The position numbers and the translations under genes were made by a program. DNA of 64,000 nucleotides from Sclerotinia nivalis (Eukaryota > Ascomycota > Leotiomycetes > Helotiales > Sclerotiniaceae): contig JAPEIS010000005.1 of assembly GCA_029531795.1 (NCBI GenBank), positions 1,176,001 to 1,240,000 of the forward strand. The letters run 5' to 3'. The number at the start of each line of letters is the position of its first letter. Position 1 is the first letter of the stretch. Below the pieces are notes generated by a model. It saw only the letters and a program-made list of their open reading frames with translations, was not told the origin of the DNA and did not search any database. Shown here in pieces: positions 1-12,049 of this stretch.

Positions 1-606
1 CTCAACAACGTACCTATATTTGGTTTGGTGAAGGATTCTTTCACCGAAGAGACACGGTAAAAGATACCAATTAATCGAGGAGGGAAGAGAAGATGGGCGA
101 ATACTGCCACTGATTGTACAACGTTGTAGATGATCTCTCTGAAGTAAAAAGTAACCTCTGTAGATATATTTTCAGGCATTCTCTTTTTTCTTCGTAGTGA
201 TTTTCTCCAAATTGATGGAAGCAGGGCTCTTCACCGCTTAATTGCTTCTGGGATTTTGCCACAACCATTCTGGAACTCAGAACCCTCAGTACAATCGAGA
301 GATCTTGATGGTCACAATAAACATGTCGAAAATACCAGGAGACTACTGAAGTGCTGTTACCTAGACCGATTCTTACTCCATCCGAAGCCACTTCTTGATT
401 TCCTCCTGGAAAATCCCAAGATTATCAAGTCAATGTTTGTGTCACGTGATCATACATTTACATCGAGGCTAGTGCCCAACTTAGTGTGCGATCGGCCTTT
501 CTTGAACACATGGGACACCTGCATCTCCATACAATCAGTACCCAGATAATCTCCCCCGCGTCTACAATTTCATATCATCTATCTCTTCTACCACCTAACC
601 GTCGCC
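1..606. other. 5' flank of the epsin gene, no gene seen
   Basis: No coding region could be supported here. Short open frames on both strands lack recognisable motifs. A CACGTG E-box-like hexamer lies at 443-448, about 160 bases before the epsin start codon, and the sequence just upstream of the ATG is pyrimidine-rich, as is common for fungal 5' leaders. The ATG at 607 sits in a good context (GTCGCCATGG). Confidence 0.5.
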
Positions 607-2307
607 ATGGATCTCGCCAGTTTGAAGGAGGCTGCGTCCAATTTGACGCTGTACGATTTGAAGGCCGGTGTGAGAAAGGTACAAAATGGTAAGGATTCAG
701 TGTAGACAGCTGGCCGATCTCGTTGTTTACTGATAATTTACAGCTGTGATGAATTATACCGAGATGGAGGCCAAAGTAAGAGAGGCTACGAATAATGAGC
801 CATGGGGTGCTAGTTCCTCATGTTAGTCGCAAGATCTGGTTATATTTAATGTTTAGGCTGTCAATCCTAATGCGTTATTACAGTGATGCAGGAAATCGCC
901 AATGGCACATATAACTAGTAGGTCATTCTGGTCAATTTCCCATCAGCATACTAATTTCGTCCAAGTCAACTACTTAATGAGATTATGCCAATGATTTATA
1001 AGAGATTCACAGAGAAAGCTGCCGAGGAATGGAGACAAATATACAAAGGATTACAACTACTCGAATTCTTAATCAAGAATGGCTCCGAGCGTGTCATTGA
1101 TGATGCGCGATCCCATTTAACGCTCCTCAAGATGTTACGCCAATTTCATTTCATCGACCAGAATGGCAAAGATCAAGGTGTTAATGTTAGAAACAGGGCC
1201 AAGGAACTGGCTGAATTACTTAGTGATGTGGACCGGATTCGGGCGGAGCGCAAGAAAGCACGAGCTACACGAAATAAATATACTGGAGTTGAAGGTGGAG
1301 CAGGAATAGGTGGTGGAATGTCGAGTTCCAGTAGATACGGAGGATTTGGGAGTGAGGAACAAGGTGGTTATGGTGGATATAGTGGAGGTGTGTATGGAGA
1401 TGGTGGTGGATTCGGGGGCCAGTCTAGCGACTTCCAAGATTCTGGTAATCAAGGGGATTTCGGTGGCAGCAGCAGCCGCAGAGATAAGTTTGAGGAATAT
1501 GATGAATATGACGAGGGTGCAGCTCCTTCATCGTCGCGAAGACAGGCCGAGAGCTCCTCAGCATCATCCAATCGCAAAAGGGCTGGAACCGAGCGATCGA
1601 CGAAAAAAGCCGAACCTCCAAAGAAGAAGGAGCCGGAAGTCGATTTGTTCTCTTTCGATGACCCAATACCCGTATCCGCCCCGGCAGTCGCGCCTGCAGC
1701 ATCAAGTAGTCTGGCCGATGATGATGACTTCGATGATTTTCAGTCTGCGACTCCAGCACAACCAGCTGCCCCGGCAGCATTCTCCCCAATTTCACAGCCT
1801 ACCGCTACTACGACTGTTAATACACAATACGCCGCACCTCAGCCAGTGTCGGCACCAAAAGCAGCAAACTTGAGTGATCTGGTTGGTTTCTCGTCAATTT
1901 CACCAGCAACAAGCACCAACAACACACCGGCCAACTATTCTGCATTTTCTCCACCTGCCATGGCTCAACAGCCACGTCCGATTCAAACAGGTTACCAAAG
2001 CACACAACCAAATTATTTCACGTCAGTTCAAGCCCCCAGCACACAATCAAAGCCTATGTCGGCAACATCCTCCGCCAAGTCGCCTACAGCTGCCAAGTCA
2101 TCTGGGGGAGATGCTTTTGGATCCTTGTGGTCTACTGCCAGCGCTGGTATCAAAAAGACTAGCACTCCCACAACTTCCGGCCCAGCGTTAGGGCAATTGG
2201 CCAAGGAAAAAGCAAGTGCAGGTATTTGGGGAGCATCATCTGCTGGATCAGCTCCTTCACAAACTTCACAAAAGCTAGAAAATGGATTAGATGATCTGTT
2301 GGGTTGA
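607..2307 (+). CDS. ENT3: Epsin-like ENTH-domain protein (Ent3 type)
   Basis: Model join(607..688,744..821,884..917,966..2307), 511 aa. The first ~150 residues read as an ENTH domain: it starts MDLASLKEAASNLTLYDLKA and includes NNEPWGASSSLMQEIA and LNEIMPMIYKRF, the hallmarks of epsins that bind phosphoinositides. Exons 2-4 join in frame through GT..AG introns of 55, 62 and 48 nt. The rest is low complexity (Gly-rich, then Ser/Pro/Ala/Gln-rich), as expected for a disordered adaptor tail. Acidic-phenylalanine motifs DLFSFDD (~291) and DDDDFDDF (~316), plus a C-terminal LDDLLG, resemble clathrin/adaptor-ear binding motifs of yeast Ent3/Ent5. Known role of the family: clathrin-coated vesicle formation between trans-Golgi network and endosomes. 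Assignment to Ent3 rather than Ent1/2 rests on the N-terminal sequence and the absence of obvious UIM and NPF motifs; the family call is firm and the paralogue call is likely. Confidence 0.9.
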
Positions 2308-3190
2308 AGAATGTATTTTGAGTTGGTATGAGCATGTTTTTGCGGATGGACACACATGGTTAGTAAGTATGCGGATGGGCGTTATTAGAGACGATACTCA
2401 GGCGCATAAAATTTAATCAGATTTCTATTCAATTTTTTTTGGCACCAAAAATTCGAATTGCAGTTTAAGAGTTGATCACAAAATTTTTGTTGGTTATACA
2501 AGTGTACATTTGAAAATGAAATCAAAACTTCCCGTCAGGCAAAGATTTCACATTCCATGGGTTACCTTTAACACAACGTATACATTTGGAATTACTATTC
2601 AGCGGTTAAGAAAGGTTAATCTTCCCAATTGTCATCGGAGAATTGTTTTCAAGCTGAAGTTTAAGGAGGATCAAATGCTTGTATCTGTGCTCGTGTTTAG
2701 GCTAACGGGAGATGCTGGTAGGTGTAAGTTGGGCCCCCAATTCCGGAGTGGACCGACTTCTGGATCCATTTGCAATTTTCAATAATCCTGTCAGTTCCAG
2801 GATGTATTATCTAGCGGGAATTCTTTTTTTGGCTTTCTAATTTGCCTGAAGGCAATATCAGGAAATGTTTCGACAAGAAATTTGCCCTTCTACCTTCACA
2901 GTCAGCATATAGCGTTACGCTGTCAATATATCCACACTTTCCAGTTAACTGCCCCCCATTGATCTTACTTTACTCAGCAGCCAAAGGCAAAAAAAACTAA
3001 TCAACATTCTTGGCCTCCGACAATCACGAGTACAGTCTGGAACGCGCTCACTTCACCTGTGAAAGTCGCATATTGGTGTGATGACGTTTCATACATGTTG
3101 GTTTTGCAGGATTGATACATAATCTTATTCAAGAAAATACCATATACTACACCGTCGTTTTTCTCTTTTCTGATATCATTTTACTCGATA
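2308..3190. other. Intergenic region
   Basis: The spacer lies between the epsin stop and the NACHT-TPR gene. It presumably holds the epsin 3'UTR and the promoter of the next gene. A 91-codon frame at 2510-2785 has no recognisable motif and I do not call it. I see no RNA gene or repeat. Confidence 0.5.
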
Positions 3191-6100
3191 ATGCACGAAG
3201 AAAGGGTGGAGATGTATCTTGGGGATGAGCCAAAGGTTCTGCCAGTGGATACACTGCTACAAAAATATGTCAATAAGCTACAGTCAACTGGCAATTGTTG
3301 TTTGGGTGCGAATGTCGAAGATCTCATGAACGAAATCGAATTGCTTGAATATTATTATCCATCAAACAGTAACTCCCCATGCTTCAGTCGCAAAATCGCC
3401 CCTCTAATAGACTTTCTTACCATTTGCGGCCCTGCCGTGGATATGATGAGTCAATGTTATCCAGCTCCATCCGCTTTAGTGTGGAGTGCAACAAAAACTT
3501 TGGTAGAGGTAAGCATAAAATCTGGTTTGTTGAATATCTGTGCTAAATGACAACCAGATTGGACGCACCTCGATTCGTTTCTATCAGTTAGTTTCGAAAA
3601 TTTTATTGAAAATGACCAATATCGTGGACATCTCTGTCCATTATGAAGTTATATTTGGCAGCGATCCGCGGGTTTCTAAAGCTCTCACGGACGTATATTT
3701 CGAGATCCTTGTTTTCCTGGGAAGTGTTCGCGCGGCCTTATGCAAAGACAGTAAGTCTCCTACTTCCACTCCTGCAATCACGTTATCTGACCAGTTTAAA
3801 GCATTTAAGCTTGAACGCACAGTTTTAAAGTCTCTCGATGCGGAGTTTACTTACCATGTTCGACGGCTCTCGAAGGCCGTCAAAATCTTTTTCCAGGAAG
3901 CTACGCTCGCGTATGAACAGTATACGGAATCTTGTGCCGTGAAGCAACCACAGGCGAGTGAAAATGGCGTCATGGAAATTTCCTTCCCTCCAGAGAACAA
4001 GGGTCCGTAAATCCCACTTGATGATTCACAACAACTACCGAAGCTAATGCCGATGAATAATCTAGATGCAGATATCAGAACAAAAGTAATGACTTGGTTA
4101 TACCCAGGCGATTACTACGAGAGTTTACATCAAGCTTGTGCCAAGAGATCCGCAAATACAGGTCAATGGCTTTTTACTGATACAAGCTTTCAAAATTGGC
4201 TGAACGGGCTGTCAGACTCGGTACTATGGTGCTATGGTTCTCCAGGGTGTGGGAAGACGATTCTCAGTGCCACCGCTATTCAATATTTACAGAATTATTA
4301 TGGCTCCATCCCCACAGTATACTTTCACTGCAGCTCAACGGACAAGTTAAAACAATCCCAGGAATCTCTATATATCAGTCTTTTAGGTCAGATCACAGCA
4401 CAGGCAACCAATATTCCACAGGCATTAATATCTGCATATCTCTTTGCCGAACGATACGGACGATGTCGCATCTCCGTTGCCGACAGGATCCCAGAATTGC
4501 TTGCAGAAGTGCTTCGTGCGTTACCAGCACTTAACATTGTCATAGATGGACTTGACGAATGTGAATGCGAAGATGTGCTAGGTATATTGCGCCTGCTGAA
4601 TGGTATTTCCCGAGATCGTAATTCTATACGTCTTTTATTCTTCTCACGAGATATCCTTCCCGTGCGCAAAGAACTGGGCATGCTGCCTTCTGTCCACATC
4701 AATACGAATGCTGTTCAGTCAGATATCGAAGAGTATTTAAGAGAGGCAATCGAGGCTCTTCCTTGTACAGAATCTCACTTAAAACAGTATGTGTATAATG
4801 TGCTATCCCAAAAGGCGGCGGGCATGTTTCTATTCGCACGACTTGGTATGGAAACACTGCAAGCAACATTTAGTACTCAGGACATGCTAGCCTCACTGGA
4901 CAGGCTTCCTACCGGACTTTACAATGTGTATGGACAAATTCTGGAACGTTTAGCATCAAAACCACTTGCAAATCAATTTTTGGCACGTCGCATTTTCCAT
5001 TGGGTATGTAGAACTTCAAGGCCTCTCAATTGGCTTGAATTACAGTGTGCATTATCTTGGGACGAAGAGAGGATGATATTTGACGGAAATGCTGCACCTT
5101 CTAAGGATTCGGTGCTAGAAGTTTGTTGTCCTTTGGTTGAGTACCGACCCGAATCCGACGCTTTTCACCTTGGCCATTTGTCAGTCTACGAATATCTTCA
5201 CGATCGATCGAATTTCACCTTGTTGTCACCTCAAGCAGCTGGTTTTCTTCTCGAAGAGAAATACTCGCACCTTGGGCTAGCCCAGGCGACGTTGACGTAC
5301 TTAAGTAAATCTGGGATCGCCGAGTCGATTAACCTCAATTCACAGCAATATCCTTTAGCAAAATATGCCACGGAAAATTGGTGCTACCATCTATCGTTAT
5401 CTGTGTACGACTTTAAACTTCATCGACAATACGAAAAGTTCGTTGCATCCCAAACCAGGAGATCGGCTTGGATTACAAGATCATTATTATCAGAAGATCT
5501 ACCATTTCCCATGCATCGAATTGCCAAACTTCAAAGATTAGTTCAAACCTGGACAAACCAATCCGGTACCCTCGGAAAACAAACCGCGGAAGATTTGATG
5601 GATATTCAAAAGGCTTTATTCCGTCTAGACGATTTCATACAATCACAACGTCGTGGAGGACCGGGTAGTATTAACATCATCTCTAACTTTGAGAGATCGA
5701 TGATCATCCGAGATTTAGCTAGGTTGTATACTATGAGTGGTCAAATAGATATGGGAGTTCGTGTTTTCGAGGAAGAGATTACGAAGACTGGAGGTACCAA
5801 TTCAGGCAAAGCCTCGAAGGCGTGGCTACTAAATAGTCTTGGGATTCTCTACGACCAGCAAGGAAGATTCCGTCTCGCGGAAGCTATTCAGCGCCAAGCT
5901 CTAGCCGTACAACTCCGGTAAATCTCCTACACTCATCTCTAAATTTGCTAAAAACTAACCATATCTCTAGTTTCCTACCGCACGATCATCTCGACATAAT
6001 CATCACCATCAACGAACTCGGCCGCGTCTGTCGCCACCTCCAAAAGCATTCGGAAGCCGAATCCCTTCATCTCCGCGCCCTGCGCACCCTAGAACCACTC

Positions 6101-6559
6101 TTCCCACCCACAGACCACCATATAATCTGGACACAAAACGCGCTCGCACGCTGCTATCGCTCTCCACACCGAACCCCATGTCTCCCCACCGAAGCACTCG
6201 CCCTCCACACCCTAGCCTACAACTCCATGGTCCGTACCCTGGGGGCCCTTCACCCCCACGCCATCTGGACACTTTCCGATACAGCGCGCTGTCTCGCACA
6301 ACTGGGAAGAATGGACGAAGCATTTGAGGTTCGTCAACGCGTACTCGAACAGAGGATCCAAGTCCATGGACGAATGCACGCGGATACATTGTGGGCAATG
6401 AATTCGCTGGCGTTGTGTTTTGAAGGCAGAGGTGAGATGGCGGAGGCGGCCGCTTGGCATACGCAGGCTTATGAGGGTCAGGTGAAACTTTTTGGTGAGC
6501 TGCATGCCCATGCGAAATGGAGTTTGCAGGCTTTGGGTAGGACGGGGTTTTTGTGTTAG
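3191..6559 (+). CDS. NACHT P-loop NTPase with C-terminal TPR repeats (fungal STAND/NLR-like protein)
   Basis: Preferred model join(3191..3508,3558..4002,4066..5917,5971..6559), 1067 aa. The N-terminal region (IAPLIDFL..LVWSATKTLVEV) resembles the fungal DUF7708 domain that often precedes NACHT. The NACHT core has a P-loop GSPGCGKT (~311), Walker B IVIDGLDE (~411) and a sensor-like LLFFSRD. The last ~250 residues carry TPR-type repeats (e.g. GRMDEAFEVRQRVLEQ). Known role of the family: signal-transducing NTPases in fungal non-self recognition and cell-death signalling; the ligand is unknown. Oddity: the frame contains TAA at 4008-4010. Either a 63-nt intron (4003-4065; weak donor GTCCGT, branch-like GCTAATG, acceptor CTAG) removes it in frame, or the codon is a nonsense change, possibly from CAA. 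Other introns are 49 and 53 nt with normal signals. The domain architecture is clear; whether the gene is intact is open. Confidence 0.82.
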
Positions 6560-8800
6560 AGGGGTGGATTGTGGGGGGTTTGGTATCTTCTTGGGGTTTT
6601 AGTTCTTGTTTTCTGTTCGCTTGGTCTTCTTTTCTTTTTCATAGGGTATTTTTGGTTTTTGGAGGTAGCAGGTTCAGAGGAGTGACTGTACACAATGGGA
6701 AATTGGGAATCGGGTTATGAAACTTTTGACGAATTTTCTACTTCCCCCTACTTCTTGTTCTTCTGCTTTATCTATGAACAATATCTATCTAGTTCCTCAA
6801 TCACGATCGAGTAATAGCCAACCATTGATACCTGAAAATAGCTCTGTTCTCGTCTCTTAAAGTTCTCTACCATATATCCAAACTACATTTGACTAATCAG
6901 TTTCTTTCCTCAGTAAATGAAAATGTTCACATGTTCAGCTCAAAATCAAATTCCTACGAAGTACACGGTGACAAATTCTTTCCTTCTACTCCGTTCTATT
7001 CCACTCCTGTGCATTAACTCAAACTCAAACCCGAACCCAATTTCAAAATATGCGCCCATCCCATCACATCACATCACATCCCATTTTATTTCAGCCCATC
7101 TCATAAAAGTAAGATCCAGACCGGTACCTCCACTCCTTCCTAAAATCGTACTTCTAGCTTACGCCAGTTTCGCCGTTTTCGCAGCTTACTGTATTGGCTC
7201 CACAACACGGCCCCCAACGCAAGCATAGGACCACGCTAATTACATGCAAGGGGTGATGGTAATCTCACATACATCGCTAACTCCGACTTCACGACGCTTT
7301 TGAGTTTTAACGCCCTTCTTTCTATATGCGTTGCTTACCTCATTCAATACAAGTTTGTAAAAATATGAGGGTAGTTGGATTAATTAGTTAAATTAATTTG
7401 ATTGATTGGATTTTTATTGTTGGTTTGTGAGAAGATGTTGTGTTTAGTTAGTGTTTATATGTTTACTCCGCTGGAGGCGAGATGATCGACGTTTGGGTTT
7501 AAGTTGATGGCGTGGATATATGCATGTGATTTTCTGATTTGGAAATGCGGTGGAGACTTTGGTTTGTATGTTTGGGTTTTTGATAGTCGACGGAGTTGTG
7601 AAGATGCTTTTAGAGTATTAGTAGAGTGAGATTGAAATGGGCCATTTTATCCTCAGCCACTACGAAGAAGAGGTGAACTAGTCACTGTTTGATTTACACG
7701 GGGTTTGATATGTATCTGTATTTGGAGTTGATACTAACGGAGCTGATAAGAAGTAATGTGGAGTGCAGTGACTGTATAGTGAAACCGGGAGAAAAAATGG
7801 GACAGTGCTAATGTAAAACACAATCACGACACAAGTTGTAGTTTCCAGCGGATCGGCCCGAAATAGATAGTAGCTACGCTGTTGATGACAAGACGCAAAC
7901 TTCTGTGGAACAATCTCGTTTCGAAACCCACAAGGCCATAACCGTAATGAATGATTGCCAGCTAAAGTACAGTGTCTGAGACGTCTTGATCGCGAAAGAA
8001 CGGGAGAAGCTACCGTCTACTTAAGGTAGTAATGAGTACCGCGTATTGGATGAGATCATTTTCTTTTTTTGGGCGATAATGTCATGATATTAAAGTAGTA
8101 TTTCCAGCTTTATGAACTAATCCATGCAATCATTGATTGCGGAGGATGAAGGAGTAATGTGGCGGCAATTGGAACGATAATTCCATACCATACACTTACA
8201 TTTGGAATGGATTAAGATAGGGCTGCAATCATAATCTCTAAGTAGCCCTTTGGAATATTGACAACTCATCACGTCATCCAAGAGGAATTGTGGCAACACC
8301 TTCAGGCGATAAAACGTCACAAGGTACGGTTAGTGATATCCAGATTAAGGTATTCTCAACCCTGGACCGATTGTGTGTGTATTCACAGCGAACCATGTTT
8401 CATCTTGAGAAGAAGGAGCAAATTAAGCGCGAATATATGCCATCAGAATCTGTATATGGAAATTTGTTTATTCCTCATTGTGATACCTTGTCAGCTTGAT
8501 CCTTGCCAAGTACCACGTGGTAATGTTTAATGAGAACGACAATTGTAACCGGATCGGGAAATTTTCCGGATTTTGGCGTGTCTTATGTGTGAGGTGCTGA
8601 CATCGGAAGGATCCAGATGGGAGGGGTACGTTTGGTTTCTGGCGTCTCACTTGCAGGGGCCTAATCCCAGGCAGAAATAATTCCAGTGATGGCAACTTGG
8701 CATTCAAATCACTTTTCAACTGACATCAACATCATCATCGCTCGTTAGCACCCAAACATTCTTTGAGTGTCATTTAAGAAGAAAAAAAGTCGACGGAACG
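6560..8800. other. 2.2-kb intergenic region
   Basis: No gene could be supported. It begins with T-rich probable 3'UTR of the NACHT-TPR gene. A short ATCAC-type direct repeat sits around 7060-7082. A 103-codon frame at 6917-7228 and smaller ones at 8258-8530 have no motif and biased composition. The right part is the probable promoter of the hydrolase-ankyrin gene. Confidence 0.5.
8511..8522. promoter_or_regulatory. 12-bp palindrome with CACGTG core
   Basis: TACCACGTGGTA is a perfect 12-bp palindrome centred on an E-box (CACGTG), 279 bases before the start codon of the hydrolase-ankyrin gene. bHLH factors bind such sites. Only the sequence symmetry and position support a role, and chance occurrence is possible. 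Confidence 0.3.
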
Positions 8801-11204
8801 ATGGGTCGAACTGGCTACCGGGTAGAAGGACTACCCCACGATACAACGCTCGAAAATGTCCATAATTATCTGCAATTTGATCCAGAAGCGGACATGCGAC
8901 TGGTTGCTAGATCTGTAGCACCACTTATCGATGGCCTGCCGAGCGAATTAAAGGTGGCTACGGTAGACTTTATACCACCACCGGGTTGGAATCCATCGGT
9001 TCCATTGCCGGCTCTGAAAGGCCATGGGGGAGACAGAGTTGTCGTTGACCAAACATTTTATGGGTTTACTCCTTTAAATGAGCCACAAGAACCAGTAGCT
9101 ATTGAGTAAGCTTCTCCACCCCCATGCTGTATCTTGCTAATCGATGGGAAAGCATTATTGCGGTCACAGGATTAGCTGGGAACGCCTTTGGTTCATGGGC
9201 ATCAGAGCCAACACATATGTGGCTGCGAGATAAACTAGCTGTGGACTTTCCCAATGCAAGAATCATGAGCTATGGGTTTGACTCTCACTTGAAAGGCAGT
9301 CACTCAGAGGCTGTTGTCTCAGTGTTCAGTTCTCGTTTCCGTAGTGATGTGGAAGAGATACGCAGACATGCATCAGTAAGATAGTCACACCCACGTTTTG
9401 CGGGACAGGATTGACCATAGCAGGATCGACCACTCGTATTTATCGGGCATAGTTTGGGAGGGTTAGTGATCAAAAAGGTATGCAAATATTCATGAAGTAT
9501 GATGTCATCGTTCACAAAATCTACCTAGGCCATGTTAGGGCGATGGAAGATAATGCCGTCGATTCCGTTAATGATATTTTTGGGTACACCTCATCGAGGA
9601 TTAGACACGGAGGCTCTTCTTGAGCTCGTCAAGCACGATGCCACAGCTCCATTAATTCGACAAATATCTTTCCGGTCCTATGAGCTCAACGAATTGAACT
9701 CCGATTTCTGCCACTTTTTATCCACGGCACCCGATATCGCGATACTGTCAGTCTTTGAGACCATTCGAACCAAAACTTTGGTTGAAGTTAGTACAAATTT
9801 CCGAGGCAGATAACCAATGGCTCACCTATGCACTAGATGCCTGATGGCACATGGGCAAGACAAGGAGTGGAAAAGATGATGGTACCTCCTGGTGAGTACA
9901 TTTCAATAGTACTTCACGATACTCTGATATCTTCTTCGATATAGTGCGAAACCGCTAATAGGTTTATAGACTCGGCAGTGCTTGGGGTTGGGACAAGGGA
10001 GGTAGAAGTTCCGTGTATCACAGATCACTCTCGACTAGCAAAGTTTCCCGCTACAAGCCAGGGTACTGCATACCCACAAGTTCAAGGAGCAATTATGAAG
10101 TCGATACGGACAACACCTCTAGGACACGAGGAACTAATAGATGCGATACGAAACCAAGCCTCGAAACGGGTTGAAACACTTATCAAATCAGGCGACTTTT
10201 GTCTCGATCGGTTTGCTCAGAATGGCGACACCGCTCTAGTACTTGCCGCTAAATGGGGTTCTAAAGTTGCTGTAAAGTGTTTGCTAGCCTACGGCGCCAA
10301 ACCGAACCAATGTGACGAAGCGGGATGTACACCCCTGTTTGCGGCCGCCGGTCAATATGAGGCATCGCTCGACGTCGTCAAGCTGCTAGTTGAGAATGGT
10401 GCCGACATCAATTTGGTGTCGGGTGATTTGAAATGTACACCGTTACATGGAGCTGCTCAAATACCCTCAAATTCCCATATTCTTCAATACTTATTAAGCC
10501 GTGGTGCAGCGACGGAGGTCCAAAATGCGCATGGACTGACCCCTCTTTATATCGCCTCGCGCCAGAACTGTGTATTTTCTGTAAAGCTGTTGATACAGTA
10601 TGGAGCAGTTGTTGATTCATGCAATTGGGACTTAAAAGACAGGAAATATGGAGAAACACCATTGATAGCAGCAGTTTATTTTGACAAAGGAATCGCTCAC
10701 AACTCACATGTGATAGAACTACTAGTTCAGGCTGGCGCCGATATCAATCTCCGAGCTGGAAGTTCTAAACACACAGCTTTGATGATTGCATGTCTAAAGG
10801 GCTATGATCGAGGAGTAAGATGCTTGCTTGAACAGGGTGCTAATGAAGGCATGAAAGACGCCAATGGCAACAGTGCTTTGATGTATGCCGCAAGGGTAGG
10901 AAATGTGCACACAATTATGGTACTGGCCGAATATGGTAGCTCCAACATTGACACGCAATCTGCCCAAAGGCGGGTTTTAGATTGGGCCATCTATTACGGG
11001 AAGCTTGAAATAGTTAAGTATCTCGTAGCTTTAGATCCTGGTTATCAGCCAATAGGTATTGATGAGCGGTTCGCAAGTAATATCGATGAGCAGACGAGAG
11101 AAGAGATTGAGGCATATCTACCTAAACATAGCGATAACGGTATGCCTCTCAAAGGGTTGACATTTTGGGACCGATACAGATGGAAAAGAAAACAAAAAAG
11201 GTAG
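8801..11204 (+). CDS. Alpha/beta-hydrolase fused to ankyrin repeats
   Basis: Model join(8801..9105,9153..9375,9424..9477,9529..9786,9837..9891,9970..11204), 709 aa; the five introns are 47, 48, 50, 51 and 78 nt by position and all join in frame. The front part matches the serine-hydrolase module found at the N-terminus of many fungal NLR-like proteins: VTGLAGNAFGSWA, MWLRDKL, nucleophile elbow GHSLGG (Ser186), FLGTPHRG (211-218) and a probable catalytic histidine in ITDHSRLAKF (His318). About eight ankyrin repeats follow (~376-640; e.g. NGDTALVLAAKWGS, GETPLIAA). In the usual arrangement a NACHT or NB-ARC NTPase lies between hydrolase and repeats; here the ankyrins follow almost directly, so the NTPase is absent. 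The neighbours are a NACHT-TPR gene and a Kelch surface protein, consistent with a recognition-gene cluster. The enzymatic substrate is unknown. Confidence 0.85.
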
Positions 11205-12049
11205 ACTAGATGTATCAATATAAAGCATCGCTTGATTAGACATTTGGTAAGGAAATAATAAGGACACAATAGCCGCGATATCGTGGATAACTGCCATGAT
11301 GGTTTAGGACTGAGATATGTGGTTTGCTCGTTGATGTTGAGATTGTGTGAAGTCGTCGCTTTTGAGCTTGATGGGCCCGTGCATTTCTTGCATGCGTTAC
11401 ACATAACACACGTGATCGTGATCAATGATCAAATGCGCTTATGGCCATTTTAGCCTGCCGTATTTTATTTACCTTTCATGCTGACCTCATTTGGGGGCTG
11501 ATGTATAAATAAATAATCCAGTTCCACTTTCATTCACACAACTCCTCGGTACTATTCTAAGAAAGATGAGATAGCCGCAATCCTTCTACCCACCAAATGC
11601 AACCTCCGAATCCTTTGCTATGCAGGAACAACATATGTGCTGACACTGATATGGATGCTTGTAAGCTCTATGTAAAGTTCATTGGACAAGCAAATGGTGT
11701 TTGGTACCCTCCCTGCCTCTTTTGCTGTATCCACATGCGCCGGTTTTGGATACTTTTGGCTAGCAATCTTAAGAAAGTCTAGGTCTCCTTATCTAGCAAG
11801 ATGGAGCTATCACGCCTCCGCCACTTTTCATCTGGTGTTTGAATCTTTCCTCATATTATATAGAAATCTGGTCTCTTCGTGAAATTCCTCAACATCCAGC
11901 TTCTTGACATGGATTATTTCTCGCCTTGATATTGAACCTTCTACTTATTCATGCGCCTGTAAACCTTGAGGACTTCGGCAGATTGCGCATCCATATACCT
12001 TCGTGGCCACTGACTCGAAAAGACGAGCTTGAAGGGTATCATAAAGTCG
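11205..12049. other. Intergenic region and unresolved 5' end of the Kelch gene
   Basis: Between the ankyrin gene and the first supportable Kelch exon I see no confident gene. A first exon encoding a signal peptide for the Kelch protein would be expected here. Frames at 11682-11882 and 11926-12126 contain hydrophobic stretches but do not join convincingly to the Kelch frame. Confidence 0.4.

Noticed and set aside
71..391. 106-codon minus-strand frame at the left edge
   Set aside because: No recognisable domain and no continuation by splicing. It overlaps the probable epsin promoter.
6917..7228. 103-codon plus-strand frame
   Set aside because: Composition is biased, with no motif, good start context or neighbouring exon. 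It sits in the 3' flank of the NACHT-TPR gene.
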